Assembly (NCBI RefSeq): GCF_026151205.1
Contig: NC_087082.1
Coordinates: forward strand, 2,694,001 to 2,758,000
Origin: Bolinopsis microptera
Lineage: Eukaryota; Ctenophora; Tentaculata; Lobata; Bolinopsidae
Direction of reading: 5' to 3'
DNA length: 64,000 bases
Position 1 is the stretch's first letter, and each line of letters begins with the position of its first letter. Both the position numbers and the translations under genes were made by a program. Positions 45,401-60,400 of the stretch are shown one piece after another. A model generated the notes under the pieces. It saw only the letters and a list, made by a program, of their open reading frames with translations, was not told the origin of the DNA and searched no databases.

Positions 45401-48400
45401 AAGAATTTCGCTGCGATAACACCACGCACGATCAATTTTCCCTACAATGTATTACCAGTAATCATTTCAAGTGAAACATGTGGCGCACCGGATAATCATA
45501 TTTTATTTTAGGCGAGCAGATTAACTTGATAAAAAGTGCAAAATATTTACATACTATAATATTTTCCATAAATGAGTAGGATCCGTGCATGGTAAAAATT
45601 GACGATTTATTTGATCAATGTAGTACCGCGCACCACAAATAAATCAATCCAGAGAATCGTGGAAAATAACTTTGCAAAAACTGAACAGTATCGAACGTTA
45701 TATAAAATAAAATGTTTTTGAGACTTATTTAGACTAAAAATATGCTTTCCAGGATTTTAGAAAAACATTTTGAAAAGAAATGTTCGGTTAAATATTCGGC
45801 CAATTTCGTCGAAACCTAACCAGAACTGGAACCGGATACTAAATCCAGATATCCGACCGGGACGGGATTCAGCCGGATATCTGGTCGGTTCCTAATAGAG
45901 ATCACAATTCACCCCAGAAAAATGTTGCCCAAATAACTGCGTTCTTACAGCTTTACAGGGGGTGGAATACTGTACTATTTTCTGTCATGAGCCTCGCGCA
46001 CTGCCAACTCCTCTCGGTGGTTTACAAATCCACAACTGATCCACTGGATGTCATTCTGGGTGTTATATAAATCCCTACTGCTGACACCTCGCCTTTGTTA
46101 TAGTCTAGCTCCTAGTATAGCCTTTGTTATCTCCACTCCAGGTCTTTGTTGTAGTCTAGTTTACTACTTACTTACTTATGACTGGGTTATGGGACGCTCT
46201 CAGCTCTGGTGAAGGTTGAAGATTCTAATATTAAATATCTAAGTGTAATTCTATTTTCATAGGGAATACTGTACTATTATCTGTCATGAGCCTTAACAGA
46301 TGCTCACGTTGTTTTAGTCTAGTTCATTAATTATTTAGGAGTTAGGAGTCCACACGCACGTCGCACAACTGAGGCCTTATCTCCTATTTGCACTGAGTTC
46401 TCCCTATATAATATTGTGTTTATAATAATAGCACGCTGGTACAGCTTACAATGCTATTGTTGGGAGAGTGAGACTACTATAATAGGAGCTTATAGGGCTC
46501 TTTCCTCTTGCTCAATCACTTACTCAGGTTAATCACTTGATCGGATTAAACACTTAATGCCTCAACTTGACATAGGTGTGATATTCCATAGATGATTCAT
46601 AAAATGAATAAAAATGATTAAATTGTTGAAAACCAACTTCCTCATAATAATATAGGGAATTTATATTTTCTCCTCTTTTACATTATAATGATTAAATAAG
46701 AATTACAAGTATAATAAAACTGAGATCTTGTTTCAGATAAATTAGGTATATGGACACAGTGAAGATATTACAAAATATATTATCAAAATAAGTGCTTCAA
46801 CAATCAACCTACTACATTTTGTAATGGGTATCCTGAAAGAAAAACTTTTGTTGAAGAGAATATAAGAAATTATTATTATTTAACCCTCACAGTCCATTGA
46901 TATTTCAGTTGTAAAATATCAAAACCACCCATCATACAGGCCAATTTCGTTCAAGTTTTTTATTGAAATGCCTCGTTCAAGTTTTCACTGAGCAACATAA
47001 TCCAGATGTGATGATGGGTCCGGGACTCTACGGCGTAAGACTCTAACCCTAACCCTAACCCTAACCCGCCGTAGAGTCTTACGCCGTAGAGTCCGAACCC
47101 CGTGATGATCCGTTATCACTTCTCCATAAACCGTATGATCGGATCCTTTTATTGCATATTTCTGTGATACATCCGCCGTGTATCTGTGTATCTTGATTCA
47201 CGATGTTGTTTTTTATCATAGTTATCATGTTTGTATGATCATTATGGTATAAAGAAAGGGAAAGGAAGCAGTTCTAACGAGCTCTTCTCAAACACAAGAA
47301 TATATCTTGTGAACTTGGCTAGTATATATGAAACATTTGATATGGAGTTGTAGAGGGAGTTATGTGCCTCGCCGGGCTAAAGTAGTGGATGACCTTGCTG
47401 TACGGCAAGTTAAACAAGGATCTGAAACTACTAGGCTCCGTACAGACTCAACTCTGCACCCGTGTCAATATGTTCATTATATGCAAGCCTCTTGATTTAT
47501 AAGAGCTTGTTTCTACTTATCTAATGTTTTATTTGATATCTGAGTTAGGTAAACGAACTTTCTCGTCTCATTTCATGCTCTTTATTGATTGACGATCTAT
47601 CATCCAGAATCATGTCATGCAATCACTGTGGTAAGTGCTGATGAAGAAATATGGCAACGGGGGAGGCGTTATGTGAGTTGTGAGGCCCGGGGTGGGGGTG
47701 GGAGGGGTAAGATCTATGGGTTAATCCCGATTTACCGCACCCATATTTTCCAAATTTGAGCCACCTGATGACTCAACGTACTCAGTGACAAATGTTATGA
47801 GATTATGTTACTGAGAATGGTGAGTTTTGTATGAACCAGCTGGAAAGGTGTAGCTCAGCAGTACTTTTGTAATAACCTGAGTCTCACAATACAACACCTG
47901 TAATTTCCATTTAACTTGTGTGTGACGTGTCTTACCTAAACAAGCACCTGCCACGTCAGGTGGCTCCCACGTGTTCCCTGTCTGACAAAGGAACTTTCTG
48001 TCCCCAAGATCAGACACGAAACTGTTATCTCTTCTCCCACTTTCGCTCCGTTAGTAACAGAGGTCCTCACTTCGGTGGCTTTGTGCACATCCGGAACAAA
48101 ACACCCTTCATAAACTGTTGAAAAGGGGTTAGATGGTTTGGTGGAAGGAATTTCGATAGAAATGAGAAAAAGAGAAAAACAGTTACAGCTACAGATCCGC
48201 CATATTTTCAAACTTTAAGATGAATAGGAAACGATTAATACACTTACTATTGATAGGCGTATTGAATGTAGATTTCAGGGGGTCGTTCTTGAAAGAATTG
48301 GTGTAGAAGAATCCCAAACCATTTGAGCACCCTTTGATGGTGTTATAGTAAGCACTGGTGAAGCACCAGTGGGTTGGTGTGTAATAGAACAGTGTCTTGG

Positions 48401-51400
48401 TGGTGTAGTGAAGATAGGCTCGTGTATCTGATGGTAGGAGGGGTTAGTTTGTTAAATGTGTACACAGCTAAGTTGTGGTATTCAGAATAGACTATCTGAC
48501 CACAAGTTACAAATGTGGGATCTGATTATAAACGTTTACAAAGATCATCGGGAAATGAGTTCGTGCGTGGTGCAGGGATGGTCCTTTCGAAAGAAACTTC
48601 AACTGGGCTGTATTCTTAAAGAATGAAGCCTTTTCGTCAGAGCATAATGTTGGAAACTGTTTGAAGAACTCGGAAATACTTACTGCATACGACTGTGTCT
48701 CTTGGGACGAACATCCCGACATATTCACTTCCTAAACTGGAACCAGTACCTTTCTCCACTATTAGTATCTCGTATTCTGAAAGTGATAACTAATAATATT
48801 TCGGTCATAGAACAGACAAGGCAGGTCGGTCGGGCGCCGGTCAGTCAGGTTCTATTTGAAAGAAATCTTAGATAATTAAATTATTATCTATTTATAAACT
48901 TAATTATTAAATAAATCGTGTTCTTTTTTTTTATTTTAGATATTTCGTACTCACCAACAAAGGCAGATTTTATCTGAGTTATCGTTGAGAACAAGAACAG
49001 CACAGCCAAAATCATTGATCTAGATCAGAGCGTCATTACAATGTACAATCTTTCAATATTACATTATTTTAACAGAAAATCAGATTTAAATATAATGGTT
49101 TAATTGAGAAATCTCAATTCACGGATTCAGTGATTGTATAATAAAGCTTTTATTTTTAAATCGAGATATTAGTGCCTATATTTCCTTTTCATGAGTCGAT
49201 ATTTAGTCACTAGTTAGGACAATAAATACGATTCATTAGTAAGCAATTTAAAGCACCAACACTACATGACAATGATTTAATTTACAGTACAAACTCTAAT
49301 TTACACAAAGCCCAAAATATGAAAATAAAAATCCGTTATATTTCTTATCTCGCCTATTATTCAATGTATACTGCACTTACCTTAATTAAAGTGTCAAGAT
49401 CTAATAAAAACGAGGCGGCGAATAGCAACCAATCCAGTTCATTAATAATAAAATATTCTCTAATAGAAATCTAGTTTAATTTATAATTATGTGCCGGAGA
49501 AAAGTACCTGTCGCTCAAACGACATTAATAAGTGTACTTAAAAGTATATCAGTAGTCAATTCCAAACACAAGTTTTAAAAACTAAACTATAAAATGGTTT
49601 CAGATAAAGCTGGTGACGATGTCGATAATGCAGATAGCCGTGTTCGCCAAGAAACAGCACCTTCCCTTCATTTCTCATATTCAAACAGAGTACACAAAAA
49701 CTGGCTTCGGAGGAACCTACGGCAATAAGGTTACTATTTTACATTATAAAGAAATAAAATTGAGGGCGAAATATTTACATCTATCGAGTAAAACTGAGTC
49801 ATTTAGACTTTGCTGTTGAGATTGCGGTATAAGGAGTGAAAGAAGTTTCTGAGCAGAAACTCAGAACCTACAACTTTCCAAGTCTGACAAAGTTTGCGGA
49901 TCTTTAATCCAACAAGTTACAGCACCACTTTGATCACGATTCACGTATTTAATATTTATGATCTGACCTAGCCAACTGTCCGTCAAATTGTTGTATTCGT
50001 TACTAGGTAACTGCCAAATTAAATTAATACGATAACTTTGTAATAGCTTAATTAAGCTTGATAGGCCCTCCTTTCTTCTCTGAACCGTTTGGAATCTGAC
50101 GTATTTAACTCAGCACAATAGTTAACAGAGTTAATAATAATATCAATAAGCACATGGAGAAACAGCACTGACATGATTCCCTTACAATGCAGTCCTAACT
50201 TTAATATAATACTTTTAATTATAGCAGGCTTCTGGAGAACTTGATAGTAATTGTAACGAGACGAAGGAGTTATATATTATATAAGTATACTAATTTATTA
50301 GGCCTCCACGGCACCAGCAGTATCTCTAAGAAGGCTTACAATTATTATATAGATCATGGAATAAACAGTAAACCTCATAGAGCTTATTAAAAATAGAGCT
50401 TATTAAAAATCGTGGCCAGCTGTTGCATGTTTTACATATCCTCCATAGTTTAACGGAACCATAACGGCATGATATCCAGTAATTAGCCAGATGGCCAGTG
50501 CAGTAACCGTGGTTGACTGATCGCCCCACCCCTGCCCGCAGAATTGGCCCTGGTGATCAGTGATCACGTACATCAACAGTTCTTATTTTATGCTGAATTA
50601 TCAATAGCAGGTGGTTTGACACACCAAATGGAATGAAAATAAAGGTCAGAATGACCATTGATCCCACAAAAACTTGTATGTTCAAACGTCAATGTGTGAG
50701 GGTAACTACGAGATTCGAGAACCATGTTCGCGTTGTTATGTAATAACTTTATAACAATGGCTTTACTCGAGCAAGTTCAGAAACAAAACCATTGGACTGC
50801 CAATTGCCATGATTGGAGAGTTTTCGGTACTAGACATCAACATCAACGTCACATCCTATTTGTACAAAGCCGCTTGTTGTAGAGCTTTTATAGAAGTTGG
50901 ATGTTCGTTCGAGTACAAAGCTAATTCCAGCGCAACAATAGTCAGAGTTTAGCGAGGCAATAACAACGTCGCTGGGGAAATAACAAGGAACAACGTATGC
51001 TGGACAGCTGTCTAAGCTACAAGTGTGGCATAACTTATTCAGGGTTGATTAGACAAACGACAGTCTGAAATCTTAATGAATATATAGCGTCTTCTGTATA
51101 TAGTTGTTAAGAGTATTATCATATAGGCGTTATAATATATAATTATAACAGAGCTAAAATAAATAAAAGAAAGCCATCTATTTACTGCGACTTTGTCCTG
51201 AGACCTGAGTCTGTCCATTAATATAAAAATATAGTCATTAAGTTCGTTAGTCTAAACCACAGCTGAAGTCTAGTAAACAACGAGGGATCCAGCCTGTTCG
51301 TCCATCATAACCCAGTTATAAGCTTCATGTAACTGCACAAAAACGTATATTTAAATTCGAATGATTGGAACATATTGTTTACAAAATATTTCCTTTTTTC

Positions 51401-54400
51401 AGGGAGGGACAAGCGTGAGGTTCAGATTGTACGACAAGACGGTTGCCATGGTAAACACCCACCTCTCAGCACACATGGACCAGGTTCACATCAGAGATGA
51501 GGAATACTGGAACATCATGAGTGAACAGGTAAAATAAACACGTGGTGCAAACATAACCACGTGGTGCAAACATAAACACGTGGTGCAAACATAAACACGT
51601 GGTGCAAACATAAACACGTGGTTTGATAAAAACACGTGGTGCAAACATAAATGCAATTAAAAATCAGCTCATTTTTTTCATAACTGACGGCGTACGAATT
51701 TAAAAAAGATAAAGACTTCAAAATGTTCTTCACTGAGAACCAACAGGCTTGGCGACGGAACATTTTACTGATTATAAATCATCAAGCGTGCCCATCACTT
51801 TAACGTGACCCACTTTTACTGCTAAATAGCTAAAAATAGAACATTTTAAATGCCACCTGGTCAGTTGTCAAGAAAAAAAACAAATGGTTTTACCTGCTTC
51901 AACAGCTCAGATAATTATGACAAAACATTTGTTGTTTTTTTATAGAACCCGTCCCCAATCTCGTATTGAAAAAAAAAACACTTTAAAAGACCAAATATAT
52001 TTAAATTGAACAACTGCTAAAACGCGCCTCATGGAAAACTGAAATGTAACGTTCTCCGCTCACCGCTGCCTAGAGCAACACCTAGTAATAAGCTAATGAC
52101 ATGTTACTAATTACTATACTTCTGACAAAAGTACTCTCATTAAAGCTACATACGTATTAGGCTGACCAGGAAATCTCTATATTGTGGCAACTATCACATT
52201 ATTTTGGTTTTGGTTTGTAGAGCTGTACACGCCACGTATGTCCAGATTCATTATAATAGATAATAGATATAATGGAAGACTTCAATGTTATATTATGCTA
52301 CGGAAACACAGGTCGGTCTAAAAATCTCCAAAGAAGACAAAGATAAGACAGTAATATATAAATTTAAGATCTTCAACCTGTAGAAATCTATTGAAAAACA
52401 AAGCTGTGAATTTCAGGCTACAAAACAAGTCAAATTACAGTTTTAGAAGGTTTTCTATGAGACTTAGCAGAAAATATGTTCTTTTGGTTTTGGTTTTGGT
52501 TTTGGTTTTGGTTTTTGGAGCTGTACACGCCACGTATGCCCAGATTCATTATAATAAATAGTAGGACTTCTAGGCAATGAGCTTGGTTGTGGGACACACT
52601 CAACTAGGGAAGCTGAGAGGCCTCAAAACAAATCTCATTATATAGAGATATCAACAGAGTGTGAGCCACTGCCTGACCAACCTGTGGTTAGAGTTTGCCA
52701 GGCTCTATGAGAGTGGCAGAGAGTGTCTTCTGAGTTGATGAGATTCAGAGTATCCTTTGTCCGTGATGCTGGTAACAAACTCTTGTTGTGATTTAGTCAC
52801 GTGTTAAAGATGCCACATGGGGAAAAAAATGGAACAAAGATGTGGATAAATAATTATCTTTGCACTGCAGTTGTTCCGAGTAATATGCACTGTTAATCAT
52901 TTAATCATCATGAGAGTCATGAGGGTCTAAAATGGAAACTATCACATTAAACTAAGCAAGGCTTGATGACTGATGTTGTGAGCACTAATAAGTATACGGA
53001 GATATATTTGATGTTGTTACATGGAACATAATAGAACGCAATATTTTAATAAAGCGCTCAACCAGGATTACCCAGGTGGTTTTTGTTGGATTAACCACCT
53101 AACCATTGACCAGGTGGTTTTTGTTGGCGTATTAATCACATTTAACGTCTTGTCAGGCTTGTAAATCATGGAGGAACAACAAAATGACATACATGTCCAT
53201 TTAGCACTGACTGGTTTCATTAGAGTCTAAAGTAACTTCATAAACTCTAGTATTTATATATAAATATTATATTGTATATAACAAGAAATAAACACCAAAT
53301 AAATTACTGGCCCTGTTACACCGAACAAGTTATTAACTAAAGTCTAAAACAGCATTCTGGATTAGCAAACGTGTCGTTTGCTTATTCCCCCTCTCAGTAT
53401 TACACTAATTGCATACGTTGCTCTTTTCTTACTCTCTTATCTTAGTGCTTATCTCTGTTGATTGTAACGTGCAGCTACAGTGGTTTGTGTATCACCGTGT
53501 TACACGACCATGACCATCCCGCCCAGCGAGTATGGTGAAAAGGAGATCAACATGTTAAGGGGTGACTCAGTTGAACTTCTCAGCAAGGCTATGTACGAGA
53601 TGGAGATCACAGCAATGAAGCAACTATCCCCTTCGTGCGTGAAGAAGATGACTAAGAACACTGCGTGTGACTTGTTGCACGATGCGTTAAGATATTTGGA
53701 GGAGTTCACTGGTGTCGTATCCACGGACTACAAGATGGCCTCAAACTCAGTTAAACATCTTATGTTCGAGACACAGGAGACCATCATTAAGCTGCAGTCA
53801 GAACTACTAGCCTGCAAAAATGAACAGTTGGAATCGTTGCAGACGTCAGTTAAATCGTCAGTCGGAGAGTCTGTCAAGGCTGAATTCCAATCCTTCAGCT
53901 CGGTATTACAGGCGAATTGTCCAGAATCTCAGAAGCCTGTCAGTTCTGAAATGATCAAGAAAGCTGTGAAAACTGTGGTACAGGAGGAAGACCGAAACAA
54001 AAATCTGATGATTTTTGGTTTATCGGAGCAGGACAATGAGGAGCTCAGCACCGTGGTCAGTGAAGTGTTCTCAGCAATCGGAGAGAAACCCAGAATCGAA
54101 GCTAGTAGAGTCGGAAAGCTCAAACCTGGCAAGGCTGTGAGACCAGTTAAAGTGACTGCGGCAAGTGCAACAATTGTTAATCAGATTCTCGCTAAATCGA
54201 GAAACCTGCGAGCAACGGAAAAGTTTAAAACTGTTTTTATCAGCCCAGATCGATCTCCAGAACAGAGAGCCAAGCAAAGAGAACTCGTCAGGGACATGAA
54301 AAAACTGGTAACTGAGCAGCCTGATAAGCTACACTTTATCAGAAACGGTGCTATAAAGAGTACTGATAAGACTAATAAGACTGCAGAATGAGCTTGTGTG

Positions 54401-57400
54401 TTTTTAATAATTGATTATTATTAGTGTATTCAAGTTTTTGTTGTGTGGAGGATGTTTTAACTCACTCTTGTGTGCCCAGTCTTGCACTGTCAGTATTTCT
54501 CGACACTTTGAGCACACAAAACTGTCAGTTTTCGCGACATTTGTCAGATTTCGTTTTCAGTTCTGTCAATTTCAAGCGCTACTAGCTCTACTACTAGTAG
54601 TCTACTTCAGCTCACATTAAAGGGAGTTTTCGTCGTGCGTGTAGCGCCTTTCAAGTTTAACTTGGACGGATAGGATTTATAAAACTTCTGATTATAATAT
54701 TTATACTATATTGTATTTTGTATCTATGTATTTTAGTAAATGGTCATTAGAACCACCGGCACCGTCCGGGCCCAAACAAACAAACAGAGACAAAGCGGGA
54801 TAAAGCCACCCCTTTCCGTGCTTCTTAATTGTACAAGCTTTGTTTAATAATGTCAGAATACACAGACTAATACATTATTATACGAGGCAGACCTCCTGAT
54901 CCTGTCAGGACAGATCATGTGATCACCCAATCAGTGACGATTGATTACAATCTGATTGAGTTAGGAATGGGCTCCGGCTATACCTAGAGATCTAGAGTTC
55001 AGCAATACATAAAGTACATAATACATTACCCACTGAAGCACTGTACTAAACACTAAAGGGATATTGCGTGAAACGACTATATGGTAAACCACGCATCTTC
55101 ATAGCTGACTTTCAGCCTTGGTAAAATGTGTATTTGTTGGCTGACTTACCTATGTGGTCAGATGAATCTAATATCATTGATCACACAGTCTTCTAGTGGT
55201 AAGATAATAACCAAAACTCCAAGCTTTCCCATTTTCTAAATCCAGGGTGCATATCATACGGTACACCTACTTTAGTTTAACACGCACTCTAGTTCGATAC
55301 GTACTGTAGTTCGACAAACCCTAAAGTTCGACTTTGTCAAACTACAGTGCGCTACCTGGACTTTAGTTCGACACGTTCTCAAGTTCGACAAAAGAACTTC
55401 GACTGGATGAGAAAGATATTCATAAAGAAAAATTTAGTAATTCAAAATATCTTTCGATTTAGTTTTTTATCGAACAATTTTGAGTCGCATATCAAATTTG
55501 ATAACGTTCCGTGAGCCAGAAGTTACGGTAATATTATAAAGGACATGAATATTCTCTGAATTATAGTAGAGATATATTTATTATATATAATATATAATAA
55601 GATTGTTATATAGCACAAGACCAGGTCTGTTTGAGGGATGTCTGTTAGTAGTTTTTATTGAGTCAGGGTATATTCTCAAAAAAAACTTGTGCCCTTCTTT
55701 GCCTAATACTCTAATAGAGCCAGAAATACAAACAAACAAGTTTTAGTGAGCAGTCATCAACAACGCTCGAATAAAAGACGTGCATTAAACGATATAATAG
55801 TCTATGCTTTGATATTGGACGAAGTGGCTCCGCAATATGATATCAGGTCAACTAAACATATGAGGCTAGACTCAATAAAATTATTCGTATTACATGATAC
55901 CATATCCCTTACAAACGCTCGATAAAAGACCTGATGGATATCATGCTTTGTTTAGAAAATATTATTTAAAATTTTACTCGTCACCACCGTAGTCACTAGT
56001 AGTGGAATATCAATGATCTCATGATCTGTTAGAGTTTAGACTGAGCAAAGAGAACGGTCCTGAGACTTGATATAAGAGATTTTCTAGAAATGAGCTCATT
56101 AAAAATCAGCCATTTCAAAACCAACCGTAGCCACCGTACTACGTTATCACTTATGAGCACATAGACTGTAAAGTGTAATATATGTTAAAATGCTAATTAT
56201 GTCTAAAAGCTACTTACCCTAATGAGTAATGAATAATTATTGGTTGGTTACTAGACCCACGTTGTTGTTACAATTGGTTCTCCTGCAACTGCTTTCAATG
56301 ATAATAAGTTTAAAATGCTTCATCGGCTCAAATTTATGGTAGGACCCAAAAAATGAGTAACTATGAGACAGTAACAGTAATGACGTATGTTGTTTTACGG
56401 AGATAAGAAAAATTTAATTTTATGAAATTAAATTTTATGAAATCAAACTTCAGTGCTGCACGCCGCCGGTTTTTTTTTTCAAAACGGCGGCGGTGTGGTT
56501 AAAATCTGCGGCGGCGTAATCGGCGTGAGGTCACGTGATTTTGCAGATTACATTTTCCTCTAGAATAATGCCAATAATTAACAGTTTTAAATTTTGACAC
56601 GAGGCTCGTAATATCTAGTACCTTACAAGACATATTTATAACGTACGAAATGTGGCGGTTTTCCGAAAATTTCGCCATATTTTCGGACCGCCAAAATTTC
56701 GGTCGTCGTAATAGAATCCGTCGCATTATCTTTTAGCTTATTTCAATGACTGTGCCTTCACTGCTTTATTTTGTTTTTAAAAAGTAATATCAAGTAAAAT
56801 AAATAAATAAATTCTGGCATCTTGGGACAAATTATTACCACACCAATGACGAATTGAATGTCAAGCAATACAGTTTAAATTTGCATTAAAATACATGTAT
56901 GTGCTAACATGAAAGTCTTACAGTCTTAATACAGACTAAGTTTGAACATGATTTTACCGAATTTCAGAAATTTCCTTACTGCTTACTGTCACAAAAAATG
57001 ATGAAAAATACCCTTATTTTCTGTGACGTCCGAAATTTGACGGTTTTTGTTCAATTTCGCCATATTTTCGGACCGCCAAAATTTCGGTCGTCGCAAATTA
57101 AGCCGCCATAAATATGTCTTGTAAGGTAGTATATAGTATAAACAGGTTCACGCCGTGTACGCCATTTGAAAACGGCGGCGTGGCCGGAAAATCATCGGCG
57201 GCGGCGTGCAGCACTGTGAAATACACAACGAGGATCACGACAGCACCAAATTGTAACAAACAACTTGTTACAGGATTTCGACGACCCTCTGTCAGAGCAT
57301 TTGTACGACCACGACTACCTCTTCTGGTCTGGAGATCTCAATTACAGAATACAGCTCGGAAATGACGAGGTTAGTACAGAGAAGGTCTCTATATTTAACA

Positions 57401-60400
57401 ATTAGGGCTATTGTCTAGTATTTAGCCACACAATCATCTTGATTACCCTAATCACCACAAAACGGTTTTGAACCATCAAGTAATCAAGGTCCTAGTCATC
57501 ATGGCTATGTAACAACTTGGATCATTTGCATTGAGATTAAATTCATCTCCATAACACTAAGTACCATATTGTGTCACAAATGAGCAGCTTGTTACATCAA
57601 TCTACCAAGCACTTGTTTTCTTTCTTTCTTCTTGAGAGGGGTTTTTGTTTACCACACTCTTTGCTTGCAATGCTCATGAATAAAGAATTAGTTTGTCATT
57701 AGTCCCACCATCCCCCCCCCCCCCCCCCCATTTGCATGACGTTTAGCTAGTAGCTAGTAGCTCGTAGTCACCATTCTGTATATCCTCACTCCTTGTCTGA
57801 ATAAATCTTGTGATCGAAGACATAAATGTGGAGGTACTGAGCCTGATGAGTCTTATATACAGTAGCTATGGGCAAAGTGGGGATCTAAACTTTTTAAGTG
57901 GCTTACGTAATATGTGAACAATCCCAAAGTAACGAGTTTAATCTTTATGAACTTAATTCCAGGTTCGTGCAGCAATAACAAACGGCAAACATTTAGACTT
58001 GATGGAACACGATCAGTTGCGTCAAGAGAAGCTTGCTGGTCATGCTTTTATTGGATTTCATGAAGCTGACATCACCTTCAAACCTACTTACAAATTTGAC
58101 CCAGGTTTGTTCCTAAAAATATATGGAACGTAAATTCATGATGTTTATCGAAAGCAATAGCTCAATGTTTCATCTCATTTTCTGATTATAAGATAACTGC
58201 CGAAGTAAGCGAGTAGCACTAAACAACTAACGATATTATAATAGTAAGCACTGATTCCTCCCAGAAACCGATATATACGACACCAGTGAGAAGAATCGAG
58301 TGCCGGCATGGTGTGACCGTGTGCTGTGGAGAATCAAAGCAGAGCGCGCGGAAATAGCGCATGCGCTAAACTGGGACGGTGAGGGGGACTCCAGTGATTC
58401 TAGCTTATCTAGCTGGACTTTTTCTGGTACGTAAAATCGGGTTTAATTGAACGAAGAATTTAGATGTTTATAATCTTTGTCTTAAATTTGATCCTTCGAA
58501 CAGCTGTTGAGCAATGAAACGCAAACATAATCTTAGCAAAATGAATATATTTCTTTTATCTTCAGCATTTAATCAGTCACATAATCTGAGAATATCAATG
58601 GTTAGTTTGAAAATGTCAAAAATTCTCATCAAAAATGTAGTAAAGTCTCAAAAAATTAATTAATTAATTTAGCATCTCGTCAAAATGGAATAGTTTAAAA
58701 TCGGAACAAAATTAATGGCATATACTATAATAATGTGGAGTCTGCAGTAGTTCATTAAATCAAAAAGACGCAATTCAAAAATTGATAGACTGCATATATA
58801 AACAAAAAATGGACGATATAAAAATAAAATTCGGGACACCATGAAAAATTAGCTTCCAGAAACGGAATTCACATTGTTCAGGCCAAACGGATAAAGTGTC
58901 TTCAATTTGTTAATATAAAACTGTTCTGACTTTCTAATATTATCTGGGGATGTAGAACACAAAATATCAAAATGGAAACTTTCATTGAAATCAGATCTCT
59001 CCCTCAAATTATGAACTGAAAAAAGATGTGCCCCTAAAACATTCTCGTCATCAAAATCTCTGTGGCTCTCAACATTCCCCTTACTACTCGCCTCTAAAAT
59101 CTCATAATATTTACTGCGATGACCATTCACACGTTGGCTGAGGCTGGTGACTGTTTTTCCCACGTATACGTTATTAACAGTACAAAGTTTGCACGTCGCG
59201 CCGTACACAATGTTGCGTGTCTTACAGTTACCACCTTGAGTTCTGACTGAGTGTCCATTATTGGAGACCATGGAATTGCCACTATAATCTTTGTCGTATT
59301 CTGAAGTAGTATTATAAAGTTATAACTTATTATGTTTGCTAGCTGAATTTTGTTATAAGAACTTATGAAATGAAATAAAATGAAATAATGTGCATATATC
59401 CCGCCCATATGGATAGCAGCAGGCACAAGTGCTAGCTACTAACCATGTCAGAGCGGCTCTAAAGGGTGAGTGAAAAAGACTAGCATTAAAAATGAATGTG
59501 ACAATATCGAAAATAATTTAAATTACCCTAAGATCTTGTGCTCAAAACAATTAATACCGCTTCTGATATAATGACGGTTTTTAATGTTATATCCTACACT
59601 CTGTTCTAAATCCGGATAGAACTAATTTCGTCCTCTCCGTAGATTTCTCAGGCTTATCAGATGCTAGCGGAGCGAGTGGGAGCGATTTGTCTGATCACTG
59701 TGAAGTTGACGGCGGATGTACCTCGAAACAGTATCTCGAGGTAACTAAGCCTGAAAAGAAGAAGAAGAAGAAAAAGAAGAAGAAGAAACAGTCGGGAACG
59801 AGAGATGATAATGCGCATTCTGATCGATCCAATTGGGAGGCGATGCGAAAAAGAACAATAAGTCTCATGAAGAAAACAGCCGTATATGCGGCTTCAACAG
59901 GTTTGACATTTTACAATGCTATATGACATCATGACAACTGCAGTATAAGTAGCTGTATCAACAGCAACAAAATGTGTATCAGATTTCATTATCACGTTAA
60001 ATATTAGTTTTAAAACCTCTCATACATGAAGTTAACATGTTACTTACCTCTGTTTTCTAGGGAGTGCTATGTTACGCACGGCTACCGGCACGGCTCCTAT
60101 CAAGATACATAAAGCTGATGTCGCTGACCCGGAGAGATTCAAGGACTTGATGAACACACTCGAGCGAGAAAAGGTAGATATCACGTTGTTCTTTGATGTT
60201 TTCGGTCGCTGACAGCTATTTTGCCAGCAAACTGTATTCTACACAGCCTTTGTTTTGGCCAGCCTTCCGGCCTGGAGATTATAAAGCAATGAAAGGCATT
60301 AGTTTGGTCAAATCAAACGGAACATATGCTATCAGACTTTCAACTGACTATGGCAGGGTTAAAACAGTTTTAACGCTAGCAACGATCCCCTTTTACATAG

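Larger units (their letters stand above)
44414..47930. other. Region between the two sushi genes, within intron 2 of the 5-phosphatase gene
   Basis: No coding exon recognised. It contains a dispersed repeat at about 45205-45490 related to 56200-56340 (shared GTTACAATTGGTTCTCCTGC), an inverted relative of the 21750 repeat near 45420, and two copies of GGAATACTGTACTATT followed by TCTGTCATGAGCC at about 45964 and 46262. A telomere-like tract lies at 47020-47094. Confidence 0.5.

Noticed and set aside
51536-51652. CRISPR-like array
   Set aside because: Units are contiguous with no unique spacers, and the genome is eukaryotic; a minisatellite.
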